Shown here one piece after another: positions 11,355 to 20,269 of a stretch of DNA of 64,000 bases. The stretch comes from Indolivaga capnocytophagoides DSM 22835. Its GTDB lineage: Bacteria; Bacteroidota; Bacteroidia; Bacteroidales; Dysgonomonadaceae. The notes beneath the pieces are model-generated. The model was not told the DNA's origin and ran no database searches. It saw only the letters and a list, made by a program, of their open reading frames with translations. The stretch's first letter is position 1; each line of letters starts with the position of its first letter. The translations under genes were made by a program, and so were the position numbers. The stretch covers positions 124,001 through 188,000 of the forward strand of contig NZ_AUFL01000008.1 in assembly GCF_000426485.1 (NCBI RefSeq), read 5' to 3'.

Positions 11355-11386
11355 TTTGTCCACCTAAAATGGAAATTTGTCCACCT
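11355..11386 (+). promoter_or_regulatory. 21-bp-period direct repeat, candidate operator of the arabinan locus
   Basis: TTTGTCCACCT occurs at 11355-11365 and again at 11376-11386, two helical turns apart. The second copy ends 19 bp before the -7 box at 11406. Tandem half-sites at this spacing suit AraC-type DNA-binding domains, including those of hybrid two-component regulators. The same geometry recurs at 53056-53085. Confidence 0.55.
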
Positions 11387-11405
11387 TTATTTAGGCTCCT
11401 AAAGT

Positions 11406-11413
11406 TACTTTTG
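11406..11413 (+). promoter_or_regulatory. Bacteroidota -7 promoter element of the arabinan locus
   Basis: TACTTTTG fits TAnnTTTG exactly; the longer TACTTTTGCTT is shared with the susC promoter at 53029. No good -33 TTTG is at normal spacing, as expected for an activated promoter. Transcription from here would give a leader of about 265 bases before the GH51 start, including a small hairpin AAGGTC-TAA-GACCTT at 11644-11658. Confidence 0.5.
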
Positions 11414-11685
11414 CTTTTGTTAATCAATAAAAGGGTATATGGAAGGAATAGATATCCAATTCTGAAAATCTTATTCTTTATTCTATTTCATATAGTTTAC
11501 ACAATATTTGTTCGTGTAAATCCGTGTCAGAAATCTTGTTAATAAAACTAAAATATTCAATTAAGGGAAGAGTTCCGGTTTGATTGTAAATGATGAGTAA
11601 AATAATAAGAACCCCTTACCAAGTAATCATCGAAAGTTAACAAAAGGTCTAAGACCTTAAGAATCTACCAATAAATCATTTTATC

Positions 11686-13230
11686 ATGAAGAAGACATTA
11701 TCAATTTGCCTCTCTTTATTTATCAGTTCCACGATCTTAGCTCAACAAAAAACTACCGTAATTGTAAATGCGGATCAAGGGAAATATCAGATCGATCGTA
11801 ATATCTATGGACAATTTTCAGAACATTTGGGACGCTCTATTTATGAAGGTCTTTGGGTTGGAGAGAATTCACCTATACCTAATATAAATGGGGTTCGTAA
11901 AGATATTATAGATGCTCTGAAACACATTAGAATTCCAAATTTGCGCTGGCCAGGAGGTTGTTTTGCCGATGAATATCATTGGATGGACGGTATTGGACCT
12001 CGGGAACAAAGGGCAAAAATGGTAAACACCAATTGGGGGGGAGTCGTTGAAGATAACAGCTTTGGAACACACGAATTTCTGAATCTTTGCGAAGTGCTGG
12101 GAACTGAACCTTATATATGCGGAAATGTAGGTAGTGGCACTGTTGAAGAAATGTCGAAGTGGGTAGAGTATATTACTTCGGATGGAGAAAGCCCTATGTC
12201 GGAACTCAGAAAAAAGAATGGGCGTGAAAAACCTTGGAAGGTTAAATTCTGGGGGGTAGGAAATGAAAACTGGGGATGCGGAGGTAATATGTCTGCTGAA
12301 GCTTATGCTGAACATTATCGCAGGTATGCTACATATTGTAAGAATTACGGAGATAACAGATTATATAAAATAGTGGGTGGTCCGAATGTCGATGATTATC
12401 ATTGGATGACTACCATGATGAAAAATATTCCGTTGGGATTAGTCAGCGGGGTATCTTTACACAACTATACTTTTACTCACCGTTGGGAAGATAAGGGCGA
12501 TGCAACCGGATTTACCGAAGATGATTATTTTACTGTACTCGAAAACGGACTTTGTATGGATAATCTTATCACCCGTCATTCTTCTATAATGGATATATAT
12601 GATCCGGGTAAACGTATCGGACTTATTGTTGACGAATGGGGTGCATGGTATAATGTTGAAAAGGGTACTAATCCAGGTTTTTTATATCAGCAGAATACCT
12701 TGAGAGATGCTATTTTAGCCGGACTTATCCTTAATATATTCCATGACCATGCCGATCGTGTGAAAATCGCCAACATAGCACAAATGGTTAATGTACTGCA
12801 GGCTCTTTTCCTTACTGAAGGAGATAAGATGCTTTTGACTCCTACCTACTATGTTTTTGATATGTATAAAGTACATCAGGATGCAACAATGCTCCCTACC
12901 ACTGTCAACAGCGGTGAATATAGCAGGCTCAACCGCAGTATAAAAGAAATATCGGTTTCCTCATCTAAAGATAAAGATGGCAAAGTACATATTTCATTCG
13001 TGAATATAGACCCTGAAAAAGATATTGATATTGAATGTGATATAAGGGGAATGAAAGATACTCGTCTTCTTGGAGCAAATATAATTACGGCTCCTGAAAC
13101 AGGAAGTCATAATACATTTGACAAAAAAGATGTTGTAACACTAAAAGAATTCAACGGAGCAACTGCCAAAAATGGGAAACTAACCTTCAAAATACCTGCG
13201 AAATCACTTGTGACAGTTGAGATTAATTAA
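11686..13230 (+). CDS. GH51 alpha-L-arabinofuranosidase, secreted
   Basis: 514 residues with a signal peptide (cleavage near Ala19-Gln20). GH51 enzymes remove terminal L-arabinofuranose from arabinan or arabinoxylan. The catalytic acid/base is Glu194 in GVGNENWG and the nucleophile Glu317 in VDEWG; the [14 protein letters not shown] motif is also typical. A beta-sandwich domain occupies the last ~110 residues. It is probably periplasmic, since it has no lipobox. It is the first gene of the locus, 270 bp before the LamG lipoprotein. Confidence 0.95.
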   Translation: MKKTLSICLSLFISSTILAQQKTTVIVNADQGKYQIDRNIYGQFSEHLGRSIYEGLWVGENSPIPNINGVRKDIIDALKHIRIPNLRWPGGCFADEYHWMDGIGPREQRAKMVNTNWGGVVEDNSFGTHEFLNLCEVLGTEPYICGNVGSGTVEEMSKWVEYITSDGESPMSELRKKNGREKPWKVKFWGVGNENWGCGGNMSAEAYAEHYRRYATYCKNYGDNRLYKIVGGPNVDDYHWMTTMMKNIPLGLVSGVSLHNYTFTHRWEDKGDATGFTEDDYFTVLENGLCMDNLITRHSSIMDIYDPGKRIGLIVDEWGAWYNVEKGTNPGFLYQQNTLRDAILAGLILNIFHDHADRVKIANIAQMVNVLQALFLTEGDKMLLTPTYYVFDMYKVHQDATMLPTTVNSGEYSRLNRSIKEISVSSSKDKDGKVHISFVNIDPEKDIDIECDIRGMKDTRLLGANIITAPETGSHNTFDKKDVVTLKEFNGATAKNGKLTFKIPAKSLVTVEIN

Positions 13231-13248
13231 AATAAAAAGTATAGCCAG

Positions 13249-13278
13249 CCCGAAAACATTATTGACTTTGTTTTCGGG
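13249..13278 (+). other. Hairpin after the GH51 gene
   Basis: CCCGAAAACA and TGTTTTCGGG form a perfect 10-bp stem with a 10-base loop, 18 bp after the GH51 stop. No U-tract follows, so it may be a stability or partial termination element dividing the GH51 gene from the genes downstream. Confidence 0.5.
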
Positions 13279-13410
13279 TGCAGACCTTAAATAATACCAA
13301 TTACCAAAAAGATAAACAAAAGATACCAGAAAAAACGCATTTAGAATAAGCCATACTACAGGGTTTTTCAAAACACCGGACATATAATGTATACGATCCT
13401 AAAGGATGCT

Positions 13411-13503
13411 ATGTTTGAAAAAGAGAAAAACAAAGTATCGAAACCTTATGTCATTAAAAGAATAACAGCAAGTTACTTCAACCTTTTATTAAATAAACTA
13501 TGA
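13411..13503 (+). CDS. Possible 30-residue leader ORF coupled to the LamG lipoprotein gene
   Basis: An ATG at 13411 opens a 30-codon frame rich in Lys (MFEKEKNKVSKPYVIK...). Its TGA stop at 13501-13503 overlaps the ATG of the next gene at 13500-13502, an ATGA arrangement that allows translational coupling. No homologue is recognised, and a short open frame like this can arise by chance. Confidence 0.25.
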   Translation: MFEKEKNKVSKPYVIKRITASYFNLLLNKL

Positions 13504-15320
13504 TTTTGTTTAGAATAAAACAAAGGCTATTATCCTATAGTGTTGTTATAGGTATGATAGCATTTATCCTCAGTTCATGTCAGGATTGGGGTGAGATGGA
13601 TTCTCCTGCAGGGAATCAGGTTTACCCGAAACTAGAGAAATTGGTTAGTTACTCATTCGAGGACGATCTTGATCCTACCGTATTTAACTTATATGCATAC
13701 AATAACGGTGCTATTCCTGTTCAGACAGATGACGAGGTACTCGCTAGCCGGGTACTACATCTGAATGGAGGATATGCTCGTATTGATAATCCGCTAAATA
13801 GTGTAACTGTACAGAATGGAGTATCGTTAACCTTTTGGGTAAAACAGACAGCTCAAACCGAAGAAGGTTCGGAACAGGATTTGGAAGGTTCGCTTTTTTC
13901 TTTTCAGAATGAAAATGGTACGCAGAATCTGTTCATCACGGCTAATGGCTGGTTGAGCTATAATGGTGTAGATGGAACATATGAGGATAATAACCCCTCG
14001 GGATACAAAACAGGACTGATGAGTGTCGGCGAATGGCATTATGTAGCAATGATGGTTCGTGACGATGGTTATGCAATATACGTTGATGGGCAGAAAAAAA
14101 TTGATAAACAGGTTACAGATTTCGATTTTTCTAAAATTGTTCAGTTTATGGCGTCTGTTCCTAGTCTGTATATCGGGTATGGTTCGGATACGGATACAAA
14201 AGAATGGATGCTGGATGATCTGACAATCTATCGTAATCAAATTACCGATATACAGATAAAAGTACCAACAACAGGCGGCGGCGAAGAGGAGAGTGATTAT
14301 ATCATTGTAGGCAATGAAGATTATTCTACCACATGGTGGAGTGCTTTTTCCGACTTGGTGACGATGGCAGGCAGCCAGACTACTCACTATGGTTTTTATA
14401 ATTATACCGATGGAACAGCGAATTACCGTAACTGGGTATTGGTTCTAACTAATGGAAAAGATAGGGGAGAAACCGGATATGCCGAATATTTCGTACTGCG
14501 TGCCGATGGTTACGGTTGGGGAGATGCCAATTATAAGGCAGACAATATTACTCATAATTTCAATTTCGATGATGGAAGTTTCACTAATGATATGAAAGGT
14601 GCATATGTTGATCTGACTATCAAGCGAACAAATAACCGTGTCGATGTGAAAGCTGTTGTAACATCTACAAGCGGAACCGTATATAATTATAGTTTCTATT
14701 ACGAAGGAGAAATGACTTCTACGATTGGTTCTTTCCTTACCTGCGAAGGTTCATATCTGGCTATCGATCCTAAAGTTACCTATGTAGGAGATTCATATAC
14801 TACTGGTTCTTATTTAGTAGGTCCGGCAGATTATAGTGCAGGCTGGTGGTCGTATTTTTCAAGTCTTTCAAAAATATCGGGTAATACCTCCTCTCCTTTT
14901 GTATATACTTTCTACAATAATAACAATGCAACACAGAATTATCATAATTGGTTGTTGGTTGTAACTAATGGAAAAGATAGGGGAGAAACCGGATATGCCG
15001 AATATTTTGTCTTACGAGCAGATGCTTTCGGTTGGGGAGATACTAATTATAACGGATCTAATATATCAGCAAGTTACGATTGGGATTCCTATAAAACACA
15101 GATGAAGGGCGCATACTGTATGCTGATAATAACGCGAAGTAGTAATCGAATAGATGTAATTGCAAAAATAACAACAGCTGCCGGAGTACAACTTCCCGAT
15201 TATACATTCTATTACGAAGGCGTATCAACAACAGATATCGGAACATTCCTCACAGTAGAAGCTGCAAGTTTAGATGTGCGTACTGTTGCTTATTATCCGT
15301 TTTTTAATACTGAAGAATAA
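13500..15320 (+). CDS. Surface lipoprotein with LamG domain and two tandem 172-residue repeats
   Basis: 606 residues with a lipoprotein signal (ILSSC near residue 22). Residues ~45-255 form a LamG/concanavalin-like domain (SLTFWVKQT, GEWHYVAMMVRDDGYAIYVDGQ). Two related ~172-residue units follow (about 263-430 and 435-600), each with a WW-containing start, NW(V/L)LV(L/V)TNGKDRGETGYAEYFVLRAD, GWGD.NY and FYYEG. They are probably carbohydrate-binding domains of a family I do not recognise. By analogy with SusE/F-type or surface-glycan-binding proteins it may hold the polysaccharide at the cell surface. No catalytic motif is visible. Confidence 0.75.
   Translation: MILFRIKQRLLSYSVVIGMIAFILSSCQDWGEMDSPAGNQVYPKLEKLVSYSFEDDLDPTVFNLYAYNNGAIPVQTDDEVLASRVLHLNGGYARIDNPLNSVTVQNGVSLTFWVKQTAQTEEGSEQDLEGSLFSFQNENGTQNLFITANGWLSYNGVDGTYEDNNPSGYKTGLMSVGEWHYVAMMVRDDGYAIYVDGQKKIDKQVTDFDFSKIVQFMASVPSLYIGYGSDTDTKEWMLDDLTIYRNQITDIQIKVPTTGGGEEESDYIIVGNEDYSTTWWSAFSDLVTMAGSQTTHYGFYNYTDGTANYRNWVLVLTNGKDRGETGYAEYFVLRADGYGWGDANYKADNITHNFNFDDGSFTNDMKGAYVDLTIKRTNNRVDVKAVVTSTSGTVYNYSFYYEGEMTSTIGSFLTCEGSYLAIDPKVTYVGDSYTTGSYLVGPADYSAGWWSYFSSLSKISGNTSSPFVYTFYNNNNATQNYHNWLLVVTNGKDRGETGYAEYFVLRADAFGWGDTNYNGSNISASYDWDSYKTQMKGAYCMLIITRSSNRIDVIAKITTAAGVQLPDYTFYYEGVSTTDIGTFLTVEAASLDVRTVAYYPFFNTEE
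14446..15007 (+). repeat. 46-bp perfect direct repeat inside the LamG lipoprotein gene
   Basis: Bases 14446-14491 recur identically at 14962-15007, offset 516 bp, which is exactly 172 codons. The flanking parts of the two protein repeats are much more divergent, so this block looks recently homogenised or under DNA-level constraint. Confidence 0.9.
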
Positions 15321-15341
15321 TCTATTCATAAAATACCATAT

Positions 15342-18300
15342 ATGAAAAACAAACGAACAAAAACAAAGGCATCGGGGAGTCCTTTACTCTTCCGATTGTT
15401 ACCTGTGGTTTTTCTGATTTTTATCGGGACTAACGTATGGGGGCAGTCTAAGCAGGTGAAAGGTGTTGTGAAAGATGTTACCGGCGAAACGGTTATTGGT
15501 GTCAGTATTGTAGAGAAAAATACAACCAATGGAACAGTCACCGACTTTAATGGTAATTTCACACTCAATGTCAGTAGCGACAATCCTGTTTTGCAGGTTT
15601 CATACATAGGATTCAAATCACAGGAAGTAAGTACTAAAGGGAAAACTTCTCTTACAATCATTATGGAAGAAGATGCCGCTTTATTGGGTGAAGTGGTAGT
15701 AGTTGGCTACGGAGCTCAGAAAAAAGAGAGTGTAGTCGGAGCCATATCTCAAGTAACTTCTAAAGATTTGCTGCAATCTCCCGGCGGAAATGTATCTCAA
15801 GCTATTGCCGGAAAAATAAGCGGGGTTGTAACCTCCCAGACATCCGGAGCACCAGGGGCTGATGATACTCAGATTTATATTCGTGGGCGTGCGACTTTTG
15901 CAGGTGATGCTCAACCTCTTATTTTGGTAGATGGAATAGAACGTCCTTTCTCTCAGATTGCTCCTGATGATATCGAAACTATTTCGGTACTGAAAGATGC
16001 TTCTGCCACGGCGGTATACGGTGTGCGTGGAGCGAACGGTGTTATGCTGATCACAACAAAAAGAGGAAAAGACCAGAAACCTGAAGTAAACCTGACAGCT
16101 AATTGGCAGATACAAAGCCCCACCCGCAAAGACACATATCTTAATTCTTATCAATCTGTGAAGCTGCTCGAAGAAGCCTTGTCTAATGATGGTTTACCTT
16201 CTCAATTTTCGGCAAGTGATATCGAAATGTATCGTAAGTCCAGTGCCGGAGAGTTGAGCGGTCTTGATGCTATGCTTTATCCGAATGTGGATTGGTACGA
16301 TCAGGTTCTGAAGAAAAGTGCACCGGCTCAACGTTACAATGTGAGCATACGAGGTGGAACAAAGCGTATGCGTTATTATGCATCGGGAGAATTTTACGAT
16401 CAATCATCACTTGTCCGTAATTTGAGCAATAATATATATAACAACAGCTCTAATCCTAAATACCGGCGTTATTCGTTCCGTGCGAATACCGATTTCTTCC
16501 TGACTAAAGATCTTACGTTTTCAGTAAACTTCGGAACTCGTTTTGAAGAACGTAAAGGTTCGAATACCAATGAGTCAAATACATATAGCGAAATATTCTA
16601 TGAGATGAATCATACTCCGGGATGGCTTTTTCCGGTATCATACACTGTACAGAACGGCGAAACGACTAAAACTCTTTATGGAGGGAGCTCCCAATACCAG
16701 AAAAATATTGTAGCGGCTTTAGCCGATGGTGGGTATTTCCGAGCCGTGAATACAATTAATGAAACCAACTTTATAGTAGATTATAAAATGGATTGGCTGA
16801 CTAAGGGCTTGAGCGGAAAAGCGATGCTTTCTTTCGATTACGAGAACTATCATCGTAACCTTTATTCTGCCGGATTTGCCACTTATGAATTAAACGATCG
16901 GGATAATTATACATCTATTGATGCTTATAATCAGTTTAATACGGATACGAAACTGTCTAACTCGCATACATTTGAATCTATCTATAAACTTTATTTGGAA
17001 GGTCAGTTAAACTATGCACGAACTTTTGGTAAACATGATGTTACAGCCATGATGTTGTATATGCAGAACGACTATCGTTACAAATCTGATCTCGCACAGC
17101 GTTATCAAGGTTTGGTCGGACGTGTTACCTATGGATATGACGGGCGTTATCTGGCCGAATTCAATGCCGGTTATAATGGATCTGAAAACTTTATGCGCGG
17201 AAAAAGGTTCGGATTTTTTCCATCTTTCTCTTTAGGATGGCGTATAACGGAAGAAGCATTTATGAAGGATACACAAAAATGGCTTGATAACCTCAAGATA
17301 AGAGCGTCTTATGGTCAGGTTGGTAATGACATATATCAGGTAAATGGTGTGCGTCAGCGTTTCTTATATGAAGAAAAATGGTCGCAGGTATCAAATGATT
17401 ATTATTTCGGAACCACAGGTCAGAGTGGAATATACGAAGCTCAGTATCCTAACTATGGGGTAACATGGGAAAGGGCTCATAAATATAATCTGGGACTCGA
17501 ATTTGGTTTGTTCAAAAACCGTTTGAACGGAAATATTGACTTGTTTTATGAAAAACGCAACGATATATTAACCGAATATCTTACCAGACCTCAATGGGTG
17601 GGTGTTGTGATGGCAGCCGGAAATTTAGGTAAGACCAAAAATAGCGGTTATGAACTCGAATTAAAATATGCCGACCGTATTGGCAAAGACTTCAGTTATT
17701 CAGTCGGAGTTACTTACTCTCATGCCAGAAATGAAATATTGGATATGGACGAACCAGCATCCAAAACCGATTACAGAAAAAGAGAAGGACACCCTATTAA
17801 TCAATATTTCGGATTGGTTTCAGAAGGTTTTGTGACACAAGCAGATATTGACGGAGGTAATTTGCCTGTTTCTACTTTTGGTAGCGTCAAGGTCGGAGAC
17901 CTTAAATACCGAGATATGAATAAGGACGGATTTATTGACGAAAGAGACGAAACATATATTGGAAACAGTGATATACCCGAAAATATATATGCTTTTACAT
18001 TGGGGCTTAATTGGAAAAACTGGGGCTTTAATATAATGTTTCAAGGAGTGAACCATGTTAGCCGTTACTATGATGCCGAAGCGATGTATGCTTTTGTCGG
18101 TGGTGGAAAAGTGAAAGAACATCATCTGGATCGTTGGGATCCTTCACAAAGTGAAGCATATAACCTTGCTAATGCTAAATATCCATTATTACACTATGAT
18201 AGCTATGGAGATCATAATCAGAGGCAGAACTCTTTCTTCTTGAAAAACGGCGCATTTGTCCGTCTGAAGAATATAGAACTGAGTTATAGTCTGCCGTCTG

Positions 18301-18464
18301 CTTGGGCACGAAAGGTCGGTATGAGTGATTGCCGTTTGTTTTTCAATGGTAATAATTTGATAACCTGGGATGATTTGGATGGTTTGACTGACCCCGAAAG
18401 TAACGGTTCGAACCGTTATCCAATCATGAAGACTGTGAATTTTGGTGTAAATATTAAATTCTGA
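15342..18464 (+). CDS. SusC-type TonB-dependent outer-membrane transporter (pair 1)
   Basis: 1040 residues. Signal peptide ending near NVWGQ, then a CarboxypepD_reg-like domain (VKGVVKDVTGETVIGVSIVEKNTTNGTVTDFNGNF split over residues ~38-110), a TonB-box region (LGEVVVVGYG), a plug domain (DDIETISVLKDASATAVYG) and a 22-strand type barrel ending in VNFGVNIKF. SusC proteins import oligosaccharides using TonB energy. SusD follows 5 bp later, forming the pedal-bin complex. The gene is 21 bp after the LamG lipoprotein, within one operon. Confidence 0.96.
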   Translation: MKNKRTKTKASGSPLLFRLLPVVFLIFIGTNVWGQSKQVKGVVKDVTGETVIGVSIVEKNTTNGTVTDFNGNFTLNVSSDNPVLQVSYIGFKSQEVSTKGKTSLTIIMEEDAALLGEVVVVGYGAQKKESVVGAISQVTSKDLLQSPGGNVSQAIAGKISGVVTSQTSGAPGADDTQIYIRGRATFAGDAQPLILVDGIERPFSQIAPDDIETISVLKDASATAVYGVRGANGVMLITTKRGKDQKPEVNLTANWQIQSPTRKDTYLNSYQSVKLLEEALSNDGLPSQFSASDIEMYRKSSAGELSGLDAMLYPNVDWYDQVLKKSAPAQRYNVSIRGGTKRMRYYASGEFYDQSSLVRNLSNNIYNNSSNPKYRRYSFRANTDFFLTKDLTFSVNFGTRFEERKGSNTNESNTYSEIFYEMNHTPGWLFPVSYTVQNGETTKTLYGGSSQYQKNIVAALADGGYFRAVNTINETNFIVDYKMDWLTKGLSGKAMLSFDYENYHRNLYSAGFATYELNDRDNYTSIDAYNQFNTDTKLSNSHTFESIYKLYLEGQLNYARTFGKHDVTAMMLYMQNDYRYKSDLAQRYQGLVGRVTYGYDGRYLAEFNAGYNGSENFMRGKRFGFFPSFSLGWRITEEAFMKDTQKWLDNLKIRASYGQVGNDIYQVNGVRQRFLYEEKWSQVSNDYYFGTTGQSGIYEAQYPNYGVTWERAHKYNLGLEFGLFKNRLNGNIDLFYEKRNDILTEYLTRPQWVGVVMAAGNLGKTKNSGYELELKYADRIGKDFSYSVGVTYSHARNEILDMDEPASKTDYRKREGHPINQYFGLVSEGFVTQADIDGGNLPVSTFGSVKVGDLKYRDMNKDGFIDERDETYIGNSDIPENIYAFTLGLNWKNWGFNIMFQGVNHVSRYYDAEAMYAFVGGGKVKEHHLDRWDPSQSEAYNLANAKYPLLHYDSYGDHNQRQNSFFLKNGAFVRLKNIELSYSLPSAWARKVGMSDCRLFFNGNNLITWDDLDGLTDPESNGSNRYPIMKTVNFGVNIKF

Positions 18465-18469
18465 GAAAC

Positions 18470-20251
18470 ATGAAGAAAACATTTATATATATACTATCTG
18501 TCCTTAGTATTACTTGTATCACGATGTCTTCCTGTGAAGATGCTTTCGGCGGATTTTTGGATAAACAGCCAAGTAACGAACTTACCGAAGAAGAGGTGTT
18601 CAGTGACTGGAATTTGATGGTGGAATTTCATTATGATACTTATAACTTTTTACGTCACGGAGCCTGCCGAATAAATAATTCATGGCTGGATGCAGCTACG
18701 GATCTTGCAGAAACAAGTTATTCTACTGGAGGTGTACGGTCTTCATTCAATATAGGAAACTATTATGGATCCGCAGGTGCAGCGGAGCTTACCGGCACAT
18801 GGGAACATTATTACCGTGGAATACGTAAGTGTAATATGATTATCAGCCGTATAGACAGCGTGCCGAAAGAACCGGCATTGAGTGACAGTAAATACAAAGA
18901 AGATAAATTAAATTATACATCTGAAGCTCGTTTTCTGCGTGCATTTTTCTATTGGGAATTATTTCTCCGGTATGGTCCAATTCCTATAGTCACCGAAGTC
19001 CTTGATCCGGATGGTGATCTGTTGAGCAATTATACAACCCGTCCGACAGTGAAAGAGTATGTGGTGGATTTTGTTCTGAAAGAACTGAAAGAGTGCGAAC
19101 CCGGCTTACTTTCTTATACCAACGCATGGAACTCAAGTCAGGCTGGGCGTATAGGTCAGCCTATGGCACGTGCCCTTTATTCACGGATAATGTTGTATAT
19201 GGCTAGTCCCAGATATAGTACCGATTCGGGTATTACATGGCAGGAGGCTGCTGATGCCGCAAAAGGCTTTATTGATGATTACGGCAGCAACTTCAGTTTA
19301 TTTACAGCAACTGACGGAAGTGGAAATACATTAGGGAACGAAGCTTATACAAATGCTTTATTAAGAACTGCTTATTCGGGTAATAATAAAGAAGTTATTT
19401 TTTACCGCAATGATGTGGTTGTAGGTTGGAGCAGTATTCAAAACGATACTCCGGTGGGAGAAGGAGGAAACGGAGGTCTGTGTCCCTCTCAGAATCTTGT
19501 AGATATGTATGATATGGCTGATGGGTCTTCTCCTTTTTCTCAGTATGATGCGACAGGATCTCCGGTATATGGCAGTGGAACCTCAACTCCGGTTGTTAAT
19601 ACAGCCAGTGGATACAGTGATGCTAAGCCATGGGCAAACCGCGATCCCCGTTTATCGGCATCTGTCCTTTATAATGGAGTGGCATGGGGAAATGGTACAA
19701 TAAATGTGGTTCTCGGTCAGCGTGATAATCCTACGGGTAATACCAATGCTACACCTACAGGTTATTATGTACGGAAATATATTCCGGAAACAATTTTAAG
19801 TGCCGAGCATTCTCAGACGGCATACCGTTTATGGACATTTATCCGTTATGCTGAAATATTACTCAATTATGCCGAAGCACTAAATGAAGCTCAGGGACCT
19901 AATGCCACAGTTTACGGTTTGCTCGATCAGGTACGTCTCCGTGCAGGTATTACAGGAAGTGTAGCCAATCGCAACGATCTCACGTCTTCTAAAGATAATA
20001 TGAGAAACTTTATACATAAAGAGCGTACAATAGAGTTTGCATTCGAAGAACACAGGGCATGGGATGTTCGCCGCTGGAATGTGGCAGTAGAAGCTTTGGC
20101 ACGTCCTATTTATGGAGTAAATGTAAGTTCTGACGGAACTATTACTCGTAAAATAGCGCAGAGCAGGGTTTTTGACGAAAAGATGTACCTCTATCCTATA
20201 CCTGAAGGAGAAGTTTGGAAAACAGGTATTGAAAATAATCCGGGTTGGTAA
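18470..20251 (+). CDS. SusD/RagB surface glycan-binding lipoprotein (pair 1)
   Basis: 593 residues; signal peptide and lipobox MSSC. The SusD fold is shown by the N-terminal FLDKQPSNELTEEEVFSD, TPR-like middle (SEARFLRAFFYWELFLRYGPIPIV) and C-terminal FIRYAEILLNYAEALNEA, IEFAFEEHRAWDVRRW and an end in NNPGW. It acts as the lid on the SusC channel encoded 5 bp upstream and binds the incoming glycan. Confidence 0.96.
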   Translation: MKKTFIYILSVLSITCITMSSCEDAFGGFLDKQPSNELTEEEVFSDWNLMVEFHYDTYNFLRHGACRINNSWLDAATDLAETSYSTGGVRSSFNIGNYYGSAGAAELTGTWEHYYRGIRKCNMIISRIDSVPKEPALSDSKYKEDKLNYTSEARFLRAFFYWELFLRYGPIPIVTEVLDPDGDLLSNYTTRPTVKEYVVDFVLKELKECEPGLLSYTNAWNSSQAGRIGQPMARALYSRIMLYMASPRYSTDSGITWQEAADAAKGFIDDYGSNFSLFTATDGSGNTLGNEAYTNALLRTAYSGNNKEVIFYRNDVVVGWSSIQNDTPVGEGGNGGLCPSQNLVDMYDMADGSSPFSQYDATGSPVYGSGTSTPVVNTASGYSDAKPWANRDPRLSASVLYNGVAWGNGTINVVLGQRDNPTGNTNATPTGYYVRKYIPETILSAEHSQTAYRLWTFIRYAEILLNYAEALNEAQGPNATVYGLLDQVRLRAGITGSVANRNDLTSSKDNMRNFIHKERTIEFAFEEHRAWDVRRWNVAVEALARPIYGVNVSSDGTITRKIAQSRVFDEKMYLYPIPEGEVWKTGIENNPGW

Positions 20252-20269
20252 TCCTTAAATAGAATACAT

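Noticed and set aside
11355..11386. TTTGTCCACCT repeats as a relic of an insertion-sequence end
   Set aside because: No transposase remnant or terminal inverted repeat is nearby, and the exact 21-bp period before a promoter box fits an operator better.
11196..11402. 68-codon hydrophobic frame between anfH and the GH51 gene
   Set aside because: Composition follows the AT-rich intergenic DNA, it covers the 21-bp operator repeat, and there is no ribosome site or recognisable domain.
18402..18417. AACGGTTCGAACCGTT palindrome resembling a tRNA T-arm
   Set aside because: It lies inside the SusC reading frame and no acceptor or anticodon arms can be folded around it.
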